The translations under genes and the position numbers were made by a program. The notes under the pieces were generated by a model that did not search any database, had not been told where the DNA came from, and saw only the letters and a list, made by a program, of their open reading frames with translations. Source: Caminibacter mediatlanticus TB-2 (lineage in GTDB: Bacteria; Campylobacterota; Campylobacteria; Campylobacterales; Nautiliaceae). From it: 64,000 nucleotides of DNA. Positions within the stretch are counted from its first letter, which is position 1, and every line of letters begins with the position of its first letter. The stretch is from positions 1,470,878 through 1,534,877 of the forward strand of contig NZ_CP040463.1 of NCBI RefSeq assembly GCF_005843985.1. The letters are read 5' to 3'. Below, piece by piece: positions 12,413 through 20,870 of the stretch.

Positions 12413-13500
12413 ATTTAAAACCTTTAAAAATAGGAAAATGGGAAATCAAATATCCAATAATTCAAGGAGGAATGGGACTTGGAATTAGTTGGGATAAATT
12501 AGCTGGAAATGTAAGCAAAGAAGGATGTCTTGGTGTAATTAGTGCAGTTGGTACTGGTTATTATGAAAAAGAAAGTTATGTTAGACAAAAAGTCGAAGGT
12601 AGACCGCTAACTGAAAAAGAGTTTTATAATCGCGATGCATTAATTAAAATTTTTGAAAATGCAAGAAAAATATGCGGAGAGGCTCCTCTTGGATGTAATG
12701 TATTATATGCTATTAATGATTATGGAAGAGTTGTAAGAGATGCATGTGAAGCTGGGGCTAATATTATAATTACAGGAGCTGGGCTTCCTACTGATATGCC
12801 TGAATTTACAAAAGATTTTCCAGATGTTGCATTAGTACCTATTGTATCAACAGGAAGAGCATTTAAATTAATAGCAAGAAGATGGGAAAAAAGATATGGA
12901 AGAATTCCTGATGCTGTTATAGTGGAAGGGCCTCTAAGTGGTGGTCATCAAGGCTTTAAATATGAAGATTGCTTTAAAGAAGAAAATCAACTTGAAAATT
13001 TAATTCCTGATGTAAGAGAAGAAGTTAATAGATGGGATAAAAATATCCCTGTAATTGCAGCTGGGGGAATTTGGGATAGAAAAGATATTGAAAAATTCCT
13101 TTCACTTGGAGCTAATGGTGTTCAGATGGGTACAAGATTTGCTTTAACTTACGAATGTGATGCAAGTGATAATTTTAAACAAGTTTTATTAAATGCAAAA
13201 AAAGACGATATTATTTTAATGAAATCTCCTGTTGGATACCCTGCAAGAGGAGTTAGAACTAAACTTATTCAAAAAGTAGAAAAAAAAGAGGGGCCAAAAG
13301 TGAAATGTATATCAAATTGTGTAGCTCCTTGCCATAGAGGAGAAGAAGCAAGAAAAGTTGGATATTGTATTGCTGATAGACTTGCTGATGCTTATTTAGG
13401 AGATACAGAAAATGGTCTATTTTTTAGCGGAGCATATGGATACAAGGCAGATAAATTAATGCATGTAAAAGATTTAATAAAAGAGTTAGTTGAAGAATGA
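12409..13500 (+). CDS. Nitronate monooxygenase / 2-nitropropane dioxygenase family
   Basis: FMN-dependent TIM-barrel oxidoreductase. Family marks are [17 protein letters not shown] at the N-terminus, [12 protein letters not shown] with the conserved histidine, [19 protein letters not shown] (flavin phosphate binding) and [11 protein letters not shown] cysteine-rich stretch near the C-terminus ([10 protein letters not shown]) is notable. The family includes both nitronate-detoxifying enzymes and FabK-type enoyl-ACP reductases; the long 363-residue form is usually annotated nitronate monooxygenase. Its position between tyrS and amiA is conserved in C. jejuni, from memory. Confidence 0.82.
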   Translation: MNLKPLKIGKWEIKYPIIQGGMGLGISWDKLAGNVSKEGCLGVISAVGTGYYEKESYVRQKVEGRPLTEKEFYNRDALIKIFENARKICGEAPLGCNVLYAINDYGRVVRDACEAGANIIITGAGLPTDMPEFTKDFPDVALVPIVSTGRAFKLIARRWEKRYGRIPDAVIVEGPLSGGHQGFKYEDCFKEENQLENLIPDVREEVNRWDKNIPVIAAGGIWDRKDIEKFLSLGANGVQMGTRFALTYECDASDNFKQVLLNAKKDDIILMKSPVGYPARGVRTKLIQKVEKKEGPKVKCISNCVAPCHRGEEARKVGYCIADRLADAYLGDTENGLFFSGAYGYKADKLMHVKDLIKELVEE

Positions 13501-14765
13501 AAAAATTAATTCTTCTTTTCTTTACTATTTTTTTATTTGGATGTAATACAAAATCGTATAATACTGCATATAATGATTATTATAAAAATCAACAACTGTA
13601 CATCAATGCACTTTTAAATAACGATAAAAAAACTCAAATTAAAGCATTAAAGGAATTAATAGAATGTGGAGAATATCTAAATTTTGACATTTCAACTTAT
13701 AAGAAAAAATACCAATCACTAATAAAAACATCTCAAAAAAAAGTTAAAAAAACAAGTTATTTTAGTAAATATATAAAAATACACTCTACTAATCCTCTAA
13801 AAATTACAATACCTTCTAACAATATTAAACATTTTGTAATCAAAAGAAAAAATATTTATAAAGAAGTTATTGATATAAAAAATGCAATAACTCCAAAATT
13901 CATAAAAAGAAAAATTGGAAACATAACTTTAAAAATCGCTCAATTTAATAAAAATACTGTAAGAATTGTATATTCATCTAACAAGCCTTTTTACTTTAAA
14001 TATGAAATTAAAAATAATAAACTTTATACATATTTGTACCCAAAAACAACCTTAACTAAAAAAACTAATTATAAAAAAACAGTATTTAATAGAAAAAAAG
14101 TTATTGTAATTGACCCAGGTCATGGAGGCAAAGATAGTGGAGGAATTGGTATAGGAAATAGATATGAAAAGTACGCTGTTTTAAATATTGCAAAAAAACT
14201 TGCCAATATTTTAAAAAGAAAAGGATATATAGTATATCTTACAAGAAAAAGTGATTACTTTATTCCTCTAAAAAAAAGAACCCATTATGCAAACTTAAAA
14301 AAAGCTAATTTATTTATTTCACTTCATTGTAATATAGCTCCAAAACATATAACATCTCCACGAGGAATAGAAACATATTACCTCTCTCCAACAAGAAATG
14401 AAAGAGCAATTGAAGTTGCACGATTAGAAAATAAAGAAATAGCTAAATTAAATTATCTTGACCAAAGAGTAATTTTAAATTTTTTAAATAAAGATAGAAT
14501 AATATCTTCTCAAAAATTTGGAATTGATGTTCAAAATAACATAATAAATACTTTAAGAAAAAAATATAAATATATCAAAAATGGAGGAGTAAGACCTGCT
14601 CCTTTTTGGGTATTAGTTGGGACTCAAATGCCAGCAATTTTAATAGAACTTGGCTATTTAACAAATCCTCTTGAAGTAAAAAGACTTTTTAATCCAACAT
14701 ATCAATACTATTTAGCAAAAGGGATAGCAAAAGGAGTAGATTCTTATTTTAAAAAGAATCCTTAA
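13497..14765 (+). CDS. amiA: N-acetylmuramoyl-L-alanine amidase (Amidase_3)
   Basis: Zinc amidase that removes the peptide from muramic acid during septum splitting. A signal sequence with a possible lipobox (IFLFGC, cysteine about residue 16) leads to an AMIN-like region (about 95-185). The catalytic domain carries VIVIDPGHGGKDSGG (zinc His), the YEKY region with the zinc Glu, SLHCN (zinc His) and a C-terminal LIELGYLTNP (catalytic Glu). A likely target of the FtsEX-EnvC-like system encoded upstream on the same strand (inference). It converges with the carbonic anhydrase gene, overlapping by 4 bases. Confidence 0.9.
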   Translation: MKKLILLFFTIFLFGCNTKSYNTAYNDYYKNQQLYINALLNNDKKTQIKALKELIECGEYLNFDISTYKKKYQSLIKTSQKKVKKTSYFSKYIKIHSTNPLKITIPSNNIKHFVIKRKNIYKEVIDIKNAITPKFIKRKIGNITLKIAQFNKNTVRIVYSSNKPFYFKYEIKNNKLYTYLYPKTTLTKKTNYKKTVFNRKKVIVIDPGHGGKDSGGIGIGNRYEKYAVLNIAKKLANILKRKGYIVYLTRKSDYFIPLKKRTHYANLKKANLFISLHCNIAPKHITSPRGIETYYLSPTRNERAIEVARLENKEIAKLNYLDQRVILNFLNKDRIISSQKFGIDVQNNIINTLRKKYKYIKNGGVRPAPFWVLVGTQMPAILIELGYLTNPLEVKRLFNPTYQYYLAKGIAKGVDSYFKKNP

Positions 14766-15379
14766 CCTATTAATTCAAATTCCTCTTTTTCAAAATTATA
14801 ATTATAAACTTCTCCTGTTTCTATTATATAATACCAACCATATATATTAAGTTCTTCTTTCTCAAATTTATCTTTTACAAAATCATACGTTAATAAATTT
14901 TCTATTTGAGCCAAAATATTTAACTGCTCTATCTCCCACTCCCTTAATCCCTCATCTTTTATATCTTTAACTTTTTCTTTTAGAGGTCTTATTATATCAA
15001 GCCATCTATTTACAAAAGGTAGTTTTTCTAATTTTTCTTTTGAATAAAAAAGTGCTTTTAATCCTCCACAATTACTATGACCACAAATTACTATATTTTT
15101 TACATTTAAATATTTAACTGCATATTCAACAGCTGATGCTGTACACTTATATGTACCATCATTAATATTGCAAGGTGGTATAACATTTGCAATATTTCTA
15201 ACTACAAATAACTCTCCTGGAAGCGTTTTGGTAATTAAATTCGGAATCACTCTACTATCACTACATCCAATAAAAAAAGTATGTGGTTTTTGTCCTTTTT
15301 TTAATTCTTTAAATAGTTCTTTATGTGATTCATAATCTTCTTGTTTAAAATGAATAACACCTTTAAATATTTTCTCCAT
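14762..15379 (-). CDS. Beta-class carbonic anhydrase
   Basis: Interconverts CO2 and bicarbonate. The zinc ligands are visible: CSDSRVIP (Cys, with the Asp-Arg dyad) and CGHSNCGG (His and second Cys). The 205-residue length fits. In an autotroph it could supply bicarbonate to carboxylases (inference). The ATG overlaps the end of pepD, in a stretch that looks like a degenerate copy of the heptamer repeat. Confidence 0.92.
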   Translation of the reverse strand: MEKIFKGVIHFKQEDYESHKELFKELKKGQKPHTFFIGCSDSRVIPNLITKTLPGELFVVRNIANVIPPCNINDGTYKCTASAVEYAVKYLNVKNIVICGHSNCGGLKALFYSKEKLEKLPFVNRWLDIIRPLKEKVKDIKDEGLREWEIEQLNILAQIENLLTYDFVKDKFEKEELNIYGWYYIIETGEVYNYNFEKEEFELIG

Positions 15380-16556
15380 TTTCCATCCTTTCTATTAATT
15401 TTAATATATTTTTAAACACTTTATCTACTGAACTAATTTTAACTCTCTCTCGAATAGTATGAGGATTTTCTATTTTAGGTCCATATGAAGCAAATTTTAC
15501 CTCAGGAAATTTTTCTTTTAACACTCCACATTCAAGACCTGCATGAACTACATACGGCATAGTATTCGTAACTTCTATAATAGTTTTTGTAAATTCATTC
15601 ATCTCAGGTGCCCATGCTGGATATTCATCTTCAAAAATAACCTCAGCTCCTTTTGTTTTTGATAGTAAATACTCTTTAACTTCTTTTAATTTTTCATTTG
15701 TATTAGCTCTAAGAGAAAAAACACTCTCAAATCCATCAATTAAAGCAAAATTTATAGATTTACTTGGGACTTTATATTCAAAATCATACTCAATCACTCC
15801 ATGCGGCAATTCTTTTAAAAAATGGATATATTTATCATCATAAACTTCAATTTCTTCATTTCCACCAAAAACCTCTTCACTAAAAACTTTAACAGGGATA
15901 GAGTTTCTTCTCTCTCCTCCTTTTATATAAGTTGTATTTTTAACTCTTTTTAATAACTCAACTATTGCATTTGGAATATTTTTATCTATATCAATTCCAC
16001 TATGCCCTCCTGGAAGTTTATCAATTATAATCTCACCCTTAACCCCATAAACTTTTTTAAAACTCTCAGGATAAATAACCCTTGCATCAACTCCACCTGC
16101 TGAGCCAATTATAACAATTCTATCATCCTCGCTATCAAGATTTAATAAATATTTTGATTTAATATTGAGGTCTAAATTCTTAGCTCCAATAAGACCAATT
16201 TCTTCATCATTTGTAAAAAGAAACTCTAAATTTTTATTTTGTGAGATTAAATAAAGCATAATTGCAACACCTATTCCATTATCAGCCCCAAGTGAAGAAT
16301 TTTTAGCCCTTAAATAATCACCATCTCTTATAATTTCAATATTAGAATTCCCAACACATACCATATCAATATGAGATTGTAAACAAAGTAGAGGATTTTT
16401 AGAAGTTACTAAGATATTTCCAGCTTTATCTGTTTTTATTTCATAATTAAAATTTTTTGTAAACGAAATTATAAACTCTCTAATCTCCTGAGTTTTTCCA
16501 CTACAATGAGGAATTTTGGTAATTTTTTCAAAAATATTTAATATCTCATTTAGCAT
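15363..16556 (-). CDS. pepD: Aminoacyl-histidine dipeptidase, M20 family
   Basis: Cytosolic zinc dipeptidase. Typical M20C features are HCSGKTQEIREF at the N-terminus, LQSHIDMVCV (metal His and Asp), SLGADNGIGVAIML, TNDEEIGLIGA (catalytic Glu pair), PGGHSGIDI and HAGLECGVL. At about 397 residues it is shorter than the roughly 480 of E. coli PepD. I use ATG 16554-16556, preceded by AAGGAT, instead of the longer in-frame start at 16580. It probably shares a transcript with the carbonic anhydrase gene. Confidence 0.88.
   Translation of the reverse strand: MLNEILNIFEKITKIPHCSGKTQEIREFIISFTKNFNYEIKTDKAGNILVTSKNPLLCLQSHIDMVCVGNSNIEIIRDGDYLRAKNSSLGADNGIGVAIMLYLISQNKNLEFLFTNDEEIGLIGAKNLDLNIKSKYLLNLDSEDDRIVIIGSAGGVDARVIYPESFKKVYGVKGEIIIDKLPGGHSGIDIDKNIPNAIVELLKRVKNTTYIKGGERRNSIPVKVFSEEVFGGNEEIEVYDDKYIHFLKELPHGVIEYDFEYKVPSKSINFALIDGFESVFSLRANTNEKLKEVKEYLLSKTKGAEVIFEDEYPAWAPEMNEFTKTIIEVTNTMPYVVHAGLECGVLKEKFPEVKFASYGPKIENPHTIRERVKISSVDKVFKNILKLIERMENGENI
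15369..15403. repeat. Possible degenerate heptamer repeat at the pepD/carbonic anhydrase junction
   Basis: Two adjacent units CCATTTT and CCATCCT sit in a 35-base stretch whose remaining units are diverged. On the minus strand it encodes the ERMENGEN tail of pepD and supplies the ATG of the carbonic anhydrase gene. The position matches the pyrB/pabB and uvrD/truB junction copies, but periodicity is weaker here. Confidence 0.35.
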
Positions 16557-16594
16557 ATTTATCCTTTGATATAATTTCAATAAAAAGAGGTTAA

Positions 16595-16783
16595 ATGAAA
16601 TTTATATTCTTAATAATACCACTTTTTTTTATAGGATGTGTCACAAAACAAGGAATTTCATATAAATATTATCCAGAATGTGAAGAAAATTATGGATTAT
16701 ATGGGACATATTATTATGATTGTAAAGATATGCTAATAAAATTTAAAAAAAATAAAAAGAAAATCTGTTTGGAGTGTAATTAA
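16595..16783 (+). CDS. Small putative lipoprotein (62 residues)
   Basis: The signal peptide of about 14 hydrophobic residues ends in a lipobox (PLFFIGC), so a mature lipoprotein of roughly 48 residues is expected. The mature part is tyrosine-rich and has four further cysteines, two in the C-terminal CLEC motif, suggesting disulfides or metal binding. It is divergent from pepD and overlaps the cmoB start by one base. From memory, C. jejuni has a similarly small lipoprotein gene near its cmoB. Function unknown. Confidence 0.7.
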   Translation: MKFIFLIIPLFFIGCVTKQGISYKYYPECEENYGLYGTYYYDCKDMLIKFKKNKKKICLECN

Positions 16784-17685
16784 TGAATATAGAAGAAATT
16801 TTAAAAGAAAGAGAAGAGTGGTTTAAATGGAAAAATATCGCCCCAATTGTTACTCAGTTAAATAATTTAAAACTAAAAATGAAAAATTGGAAAATAGATT
16901 CATTTTTTTTAAATGACACAATAGAGATAAACTTATCAAATTATGATAAAGATTTTTTATTAAATACAGCCAAAATGCTAAAACCTTGGAGAAAAGGACC
17001 TTTTAAAGTAGGAGATATTTTTATAGATAGTGAGTGGAAAAGTTATATTAAATGGAATACCCTAATTCCTTTTTTAGATTTAGAAAACAAAGATATTTTA
17101 GATGTTGGATGTAACAATGGATATTATATGTTTAGAATGCTTGAAATGGACCCAAAAAGTATTACTGGATTTGACCCAAGTGCTTTATTTAATTTGCAAT
17201 TTGAATTTATAAATAGTTTTATTAACAGTAAAATTAAAATTGAATATAAACTACTTGGAGTTGAACATATTCCTTATTATCATAAAAAGTTTGATGTAAT
17301 TTTTTGTATGGGAGTATTATATCATCGAAAAGACCCAATTGATATGTTAAAAACTCTAAAAGCTGGACTTAAAAAAGGTGGAGAAGTAATACTTGATACC
17401 TTAATAATTGAAGGAAATGAAGAAGTAGCCCTCTCACCTCTTAGATATGCAAAAATGAAAAATGTATATTTTATTCCTACTTTAAAAACTCTGTATAACT
17501 GGATAAAAAGAGCTAATTTTAGTGATGTAAAGTTTATTGGAAAAAGATATACAACTACAAATGAACAACGAAAAACTGACTGGATTGAAGGCGAAAGTTT
17601 AGAGAGTTTTCTAAATAAAACTCAAACTAAAACAATTGAGGGGTACGACCCACCTCTTCGATGTTATCTAAAACTAAAAAATTAA
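16783..17685 (+). CDS. cmoB: tRNA U34 carboxymethyltransferase
   Basis: Transfers a carboxymethyl group from carboxy-SAM to 5-hydroxyuridine at tRNA position 34. Signatures are the MLKPWRKGPF segment, the SAM-like motif ILDVGCNNGYYMFRML, the GVLYHRKDPI motif and the C-terminal GYDPPLRCY. Length (300) fits the family. CmoA, which makes carboxy-SAM, is not in the window. The start codon overlaps the preceding stop (TAATG). Confidence 0.92.
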   Translation: MNIEEILKEREEWFKWKNIAPIVTQLNNLKLKMKNWKIDSFFLNDTIEINLSNYDKDFLLNTAKMLKPWRKGPFKVGDIFIDSEWKSYIKWNTLIPFLDLENKDILDVGCNNGYYMFRMLEMDPKSITGFDPSALFNLQFEFINSFINSKIKIEYKLLGVEHIPYYHKKFDVIFCMGVLYHRKDPIDMLKTLKAGLKKGGEVILDTLIIEGNEEVALSPLRYAKMKNVYFIPTLKTLYNWIKRANFSDVKFIGKRYTTTNEQRKTDWIEGESLESFLNKTQTKTIEGYDPPLRCYLKLKN

Positions 17686-17780
17686 TTTTCAGGTGATGCA
17701 TTAAACATAAAATAATATACAAGTGCAATAAATACTACAGTAATACCAAATGATGTCCAAAGAATTGAAGTATAATCCAT
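17682..17780 (-). CDS. Small single-span membrane protein (32 residues)
   Basis: A 33-codon frame starts at ATG 17778-17780, five bases after a strong AGGAG site, and ends just inside the cmoB stop. The peptide has a short polar N-terminus (MDYTSILW), about 20 hydrophobic residues forming one membrane helix, and the tail MFNASPEN. It occupies most of the 150-base gap between cmoB and pyrB. The size and topology resemble accessory subunits of respiratory oxidases such as CcoQ or CydX, but no such genes are nearby and I do not assign it. Confidence 0.6.
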   Translation of the reverse strand: MDYTSILWTSFGITVVFIALVYYFMFNASPEN

Positions 17781-17834
17781 TTTTTCTCCTTTTTTAATTA
17801 GATATAGTAAAATTATATACAAAAAAGGAAATAG

Positions 17835-18710
17835 ATGTCAAAACACCTAACTCACACAAAAGATTTAAGTAAGAATGAAATAGTAACTATTTTTAAATAT
17901 GCAAAAGAATTTTTAGATGAAAAAAAGAGAGATGATTTAAGAGGAAAACTTATTATTAATATTTTTTTTGAAAACTCTACTCGCACAAGAAGTAGTTTTG
18001 AAATTGCAGCAAAAAGACTTAGTGCAGATGTAGTGAATTTAGATGTAAATAGAAGCTCTACTGCAAAAGGTGAGACTCTTTTTGATACTGCTGCTAATCT
18101 TGATGCAATGGGTCCTGATACTATAATTGTTAGACATAACCGCTCAGGAGTTCCAAAAATACTCTCTAAATATGTTAAATGCTCAATTATAAATGCAGGA
18201 GATGGAGCCCATCAACACCCAACCCAAGGACTTCTTGATTTATTTACTCTACTTCAAAAATTTAAAACCTTAGAAGGAAAAACAATAGCAATTGTAGGAG
18301 ACATTAGAAATAGTAGAGTTGCAAATTCTGATATTGAACTTTTTACACGTTTTGGTGCAAATGTAATTTTAGTAGGTCCTCCTCAATTTCTACCAAAAAC
18401 AACACTACCTACAACTTATAATCTAAAAGAAGCAATAAACCATTCTGATGCAATAATTTCACTTAGAACTCAAACCGAAAGACATAAAACCCCAACTTTT
18501 GCTTCTCTAAAAGATTATGCAGAAAACTTTAAAATTACAAAAGAAGTAATTAAAGATAAAGATATTTTAATAATGCATCCAGGACCAGTCCATAGAAATA
18601 TAGATATTGATGATGAAGTTTTAGAAGATGAAAGATGTTTAGTATTAAATCAGGTTAAAAATGGTGTTGCAGTTAGAATGGGAATACTTAAATTTTTAAT
18701 TGAGAATTAA
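17835..18710 (+). CDS. pyrB: Aspartate carbamoyltransferase catalytic subunit
   Basis: Second step of pyrimidine synthesis. Family motifs are [13 protein letters not shown] (carbamoyl phosphate binding), [19 protein letters not shown] and [11 protein letters not shown]. At 291 residues it is slightly short for the family (about 300-310). ATG at 17835 follows AAAAAAGGAA. No pyrI regulatory chain is adjacent. Its stop codon lies inside a heptamer repeat block shared with the start of pabB. Confidence 0.95.
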   Translation: MSKHLTHTKDLSKNEIVTIFKYAKEFLDEKKRDDLRGKLIINIFFENSTRTRSSFEIAAKRLSADVVNLDVNRSSTAKGETLFDTAANLDAMGPDTIIVRHNRSGVPKILSKYVKCSIINAGDGAHQHPTQGLLDLFTLLQKFKTLEGKTIAIVGDIRNSRVANSDIELFTRFGANVILVGPPQFLPKTTLPTTYNLKEAINHSDAIISLRTQTERHKTPTFASLKDYAENFKITKEVIKDKDILIMHPGPVHRNIDIDDEVLEDERCLVLNQVKNGVAVRMGILKFLIEN

Positions 18711-18732
18711 GAATGGAAAATGGAGAATTAAA
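18698..18732. repeat. Heptanucleotide repeat, 5 units, at the pyrB/pabB junction
   Basis: Units AATTGAG, AATTAAG, AATGGAA, AATGGAG and AATTAAA occupy 35 bases. The block supplies the pyrB stop codon (18708-18710), the whole two-base intergenic gap, the pabB start codon (18713) and its first codons (MENGELK). No ordinary Shine-Dalgarno sequence is visible before the pabB ATG. Confidence 0.7.
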
Positions 18733-19663
18733 GTTTTTTTTATTTGATTTTGATGGAAACTATTTTATAGATTATGTGAAAAACTTAAAAAATATTTATT
18801 TTCAAACTCCTTCTTTTTCTTTACTTCCTACCAAAAACTATAAAAAAAAGAGATGTAAAATCACAAAAATTTCTCCTCCAAAATTTAAAGACTATAAAAA
18901 AGCTTTTTTTGAAGTAATAGAAGAGATAAAAAATGGAAATACTTATCTTTTAAACTTAACATTTCAATCAAAAATAGAGCTTAATTGTGATTTAATTGAT
19001 GTTTTTAACAATTCAAATGCTCTTTTTAAATTATATTTTAAAGATAAATTTGTATGTTTTTCTCCTGAGCGGTTTGTAAAAATAAAAAATAATAAAATAT
19101 ATACTTACCCTATGAAAGGTACGATTGATGCTACTATTCCTAACTCAAAAGAAAAAATTCTATCTAATATAAAAGAAATGGCTGAACATACAATGGTTGT
19201 AGATTTACTAAGAAATGATTTAGGAATAATAGGAAGAGATGTAAAAGTAAATAAATTTAGATATATAGATAAAATAAAAGCTCAAAATAAAGAAATATTG
19301 CAAGTTAGTAGTGAAATAGAAGCAACCCTACCTAAAAATTGGAATAAAAATTATATAAATTTAATTAAAAAAATGCTTCCAGCTGGAAGCATTAGTGGAA
19401 CTCCAAAGAAAAAAACTGTTGAAATTATAAAAAGAGTAGAAAACTACAAAAGAGGATTTTATACAGGTATTTTTGGAATTACAGATGAGAAAACATTTCT
19501 TGATAGTGCAGTAATAATTAGATATATTGAAAAACCTAAACAATTTTCTACTTTTCATTTTCCATTTTACATTTATAAAAGTGGTGGAGGAATTACAATT
19601 GATAGTAATTTAAAAGAGGAATATAAAGAGTTAATTCAAAAAATTTATATACCTATTCAATAA
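18713..19663 (+). CDS. pabB: Aminodeoxychorismate synthase component I
   Basis: Converts chorismate to aminodeoxychorismate for folate synthesis. The chorismate-binding core is recognisable: CFSPERFVK, YPMKGTIDAT, EHTMVVDLLRNDLG, LPAGSISGTPKKK and the C-terminal GGGITIDSN. It is a short form (316 residues) lacking the large N-terminal domain of E. coli PabB. Two heptamer repeat blocks lie in it: one forms the N-terminus (MENGELK), the other encodes QFSTFHFPFYI near residue 280, where family members usually have a shorter loop. No PabA glutaminase gene is in the window; pabC lies about 3.7 kb downstream. Confidence 0.87.
   Translation: MENGELKFFLFDFDGNYFIDYVKNLKNIYFQTPSFSLLPTKNYKKKRCKITKISPPKFKDYKKAFFEVIEEIKNGNTYLLNLTFQSKIELNCDLIDVFNNSNALFKLYFKDKFVCFSPERFVKIKNNKIYTYPMKGTIDATIPNSKEKILSNIKEMAEHTMVVDLLRNDLGIIGRDVKVNKFRYIDKIKAQNKEILQVSSEIEATLPKNWNKNYINLIKKMLPAGSISGTPKKKTVEIIKRVENYKRGFYTGIFGITDEKTFLDSAVIIRYIEKPKQFSTFHFPFYIYKSGGGITIDSNLKEEYKELIQKIYIPIQ
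19541..19575. repeat. Heptanucleotide repeat, 5 units, inside pabB
   Basis: Units CAATTTT, CTACTTT, TCATTTT, CCATTTT and ACATTTA run over 35 bases, in the opposite orientation to the block at the start of the gene. They stay open in the pabB frame and encode a phenylalanine-rich stretch (FSTFHFPFY). Confidence 0.68.
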
Positions 19664-20840
19664 TAATTCTATCTCTACCCTCTTTTTTTGCTTTATATAA
19701 TCTTTCATCTGCAATTTTTATCATTTCAGGTAAACTACTTCCTTCATCAGAAATTCCCGCTGAAAAGGTATAATTATAATCACATTCTTGTAATCTTCTT
19801 TTTATTTTTAACAAAATTATTAAAGCTTCTTTTTTTGTAGTATTTGGAAAAAATATTAAAAACTCTTCACCACCATATCTAATTACAATATCACTTTTTC
19901 TAACTACACTTTTTATCGTTTTAGCAAAATGCTCTAAAATTTTATCTCCATATTGATGTCCATATGTATCATTTATTTTTTTAAAAAAATCAATATCAAG
20001 CATAGCAATAGTTTTATTTTCATATAAATTAAAAACTTTTTCTAAGTGATGTTCGAGATAATATCGATTATAAACATTAGTTAAACTATCAATTTGTAAT
20101 TTTTTATTTACTTTTTTATATGAATCATATAAATCTAAAATATTATGAATTCTCAAAACTAATTCATCCTTTAAAAATGGTTTTTTTAAAAAATCATTCG
20201 CTCCTAATTTTAAAGATTTTATAAACTCTTTTTTCTCATCTTGTGAAGAGATTACAATAATTGGCAATTCACTCATTGTATATTTTTTTCTAATATGTTT
20301 AATTAAATCATTACCATTCAAATTTGGCATTAATAAATCTGTTATTACAATATCTATTTGATTTTTTTGCAAAAGTTTTATAGCATATTCACCATCATGT
20401 GCTTCTATAACATTAAATTTTAATTTTGACAAAATATTTGTTATATGTTTTCTAATTAATAATGAATCATCTACAACTAATACATATATATTTTTATTTT
20501 TTATAATTCTTTTTATAAACTTAACTAAATAATCGAGCATAGAATGGTCTTCTTTTAAAATAAACTCTAACACATTATTTCTAATAAAATCACTTACATT
20601 TTCATATTTAGTTAAAACTATTACATCTTTTTTTTGAGATATTAATTGTTTAATATGTTCTCCATTTGGAGCATCTTCTAAATTATAATCACAGATATAT
20701 AAATCATAATTTTTTTGCTGATTTTTTAATTCAGAAAAAGAAGAAATTATTTTACAATTGACAAATAGAAGATTCTTCTCGAGATAATATTTAATAGCTT
20801 TTTGATAAGTTTTATTATCTTCAATTATTAGTATATCCAA
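19653..20840 (-). CDS. Diguanylate cyclase with two receiver domains (REC-REC-GGDEF)
   Basis: Predicted c-di-GMP-making response regulator of 395 residues. The first receiver (about 1-115) keeps IIEDN, an aspartate in YICDYNL and a lysine in ILKED. The second (about 117-235) keeps VVDDS, ITDLLMP and KKPF. The GGDEF domain (about 245-395) has an intact RYGGEEF active motif and an upstream RKSD five residues before it, matching the product-inhibition I-site. The TTG start at 20840 has only a weak ribosome site. No dedicated kinase is adjacent; the layout resembles PleD. It converges with pabB by an 11-base overlap and lies 30 bases after glnA on the same strand. Confidence 0.88.
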   Translation of the reverse strand: MDILIIEDNKTYQKAIKYYLEKNLLFVNCKIISSFSELKNQQKNYDLYICDYNLEDAPNGEHIKQLISQKKDVIVLTKYENVSDFIRNNVLEFILKEDHSMLDYLVKFIKRIIKNKNIYVLVVDDSLLIRKHITNILSKLKFNVIEAHDGEYAIKLLQKNQIDIVITDLLMPNLNGNDLIKHIRKKYTMSELPIIVISSQDEKKEFIKSLKLGANDFLKKPFLKDELVLRIHNILDLYDSYKKVNKKLQIDSLTNVYNRYYLEHHLEKVFNLYENKTIAMLDIDFFKKINDTYGHQYGDKILEHFAKTIKSVVRKSDIVIRYGGEEFLIFFPNTTKKEALIILLKIKRRLQECDYNYTFSAGISDEGSSLPEMIKIADERLYKAKKEGRDRIIIE

Positions 20841-20870
20841 AATTAACTCTTAAAAAAAGAAGGAAGAAAA

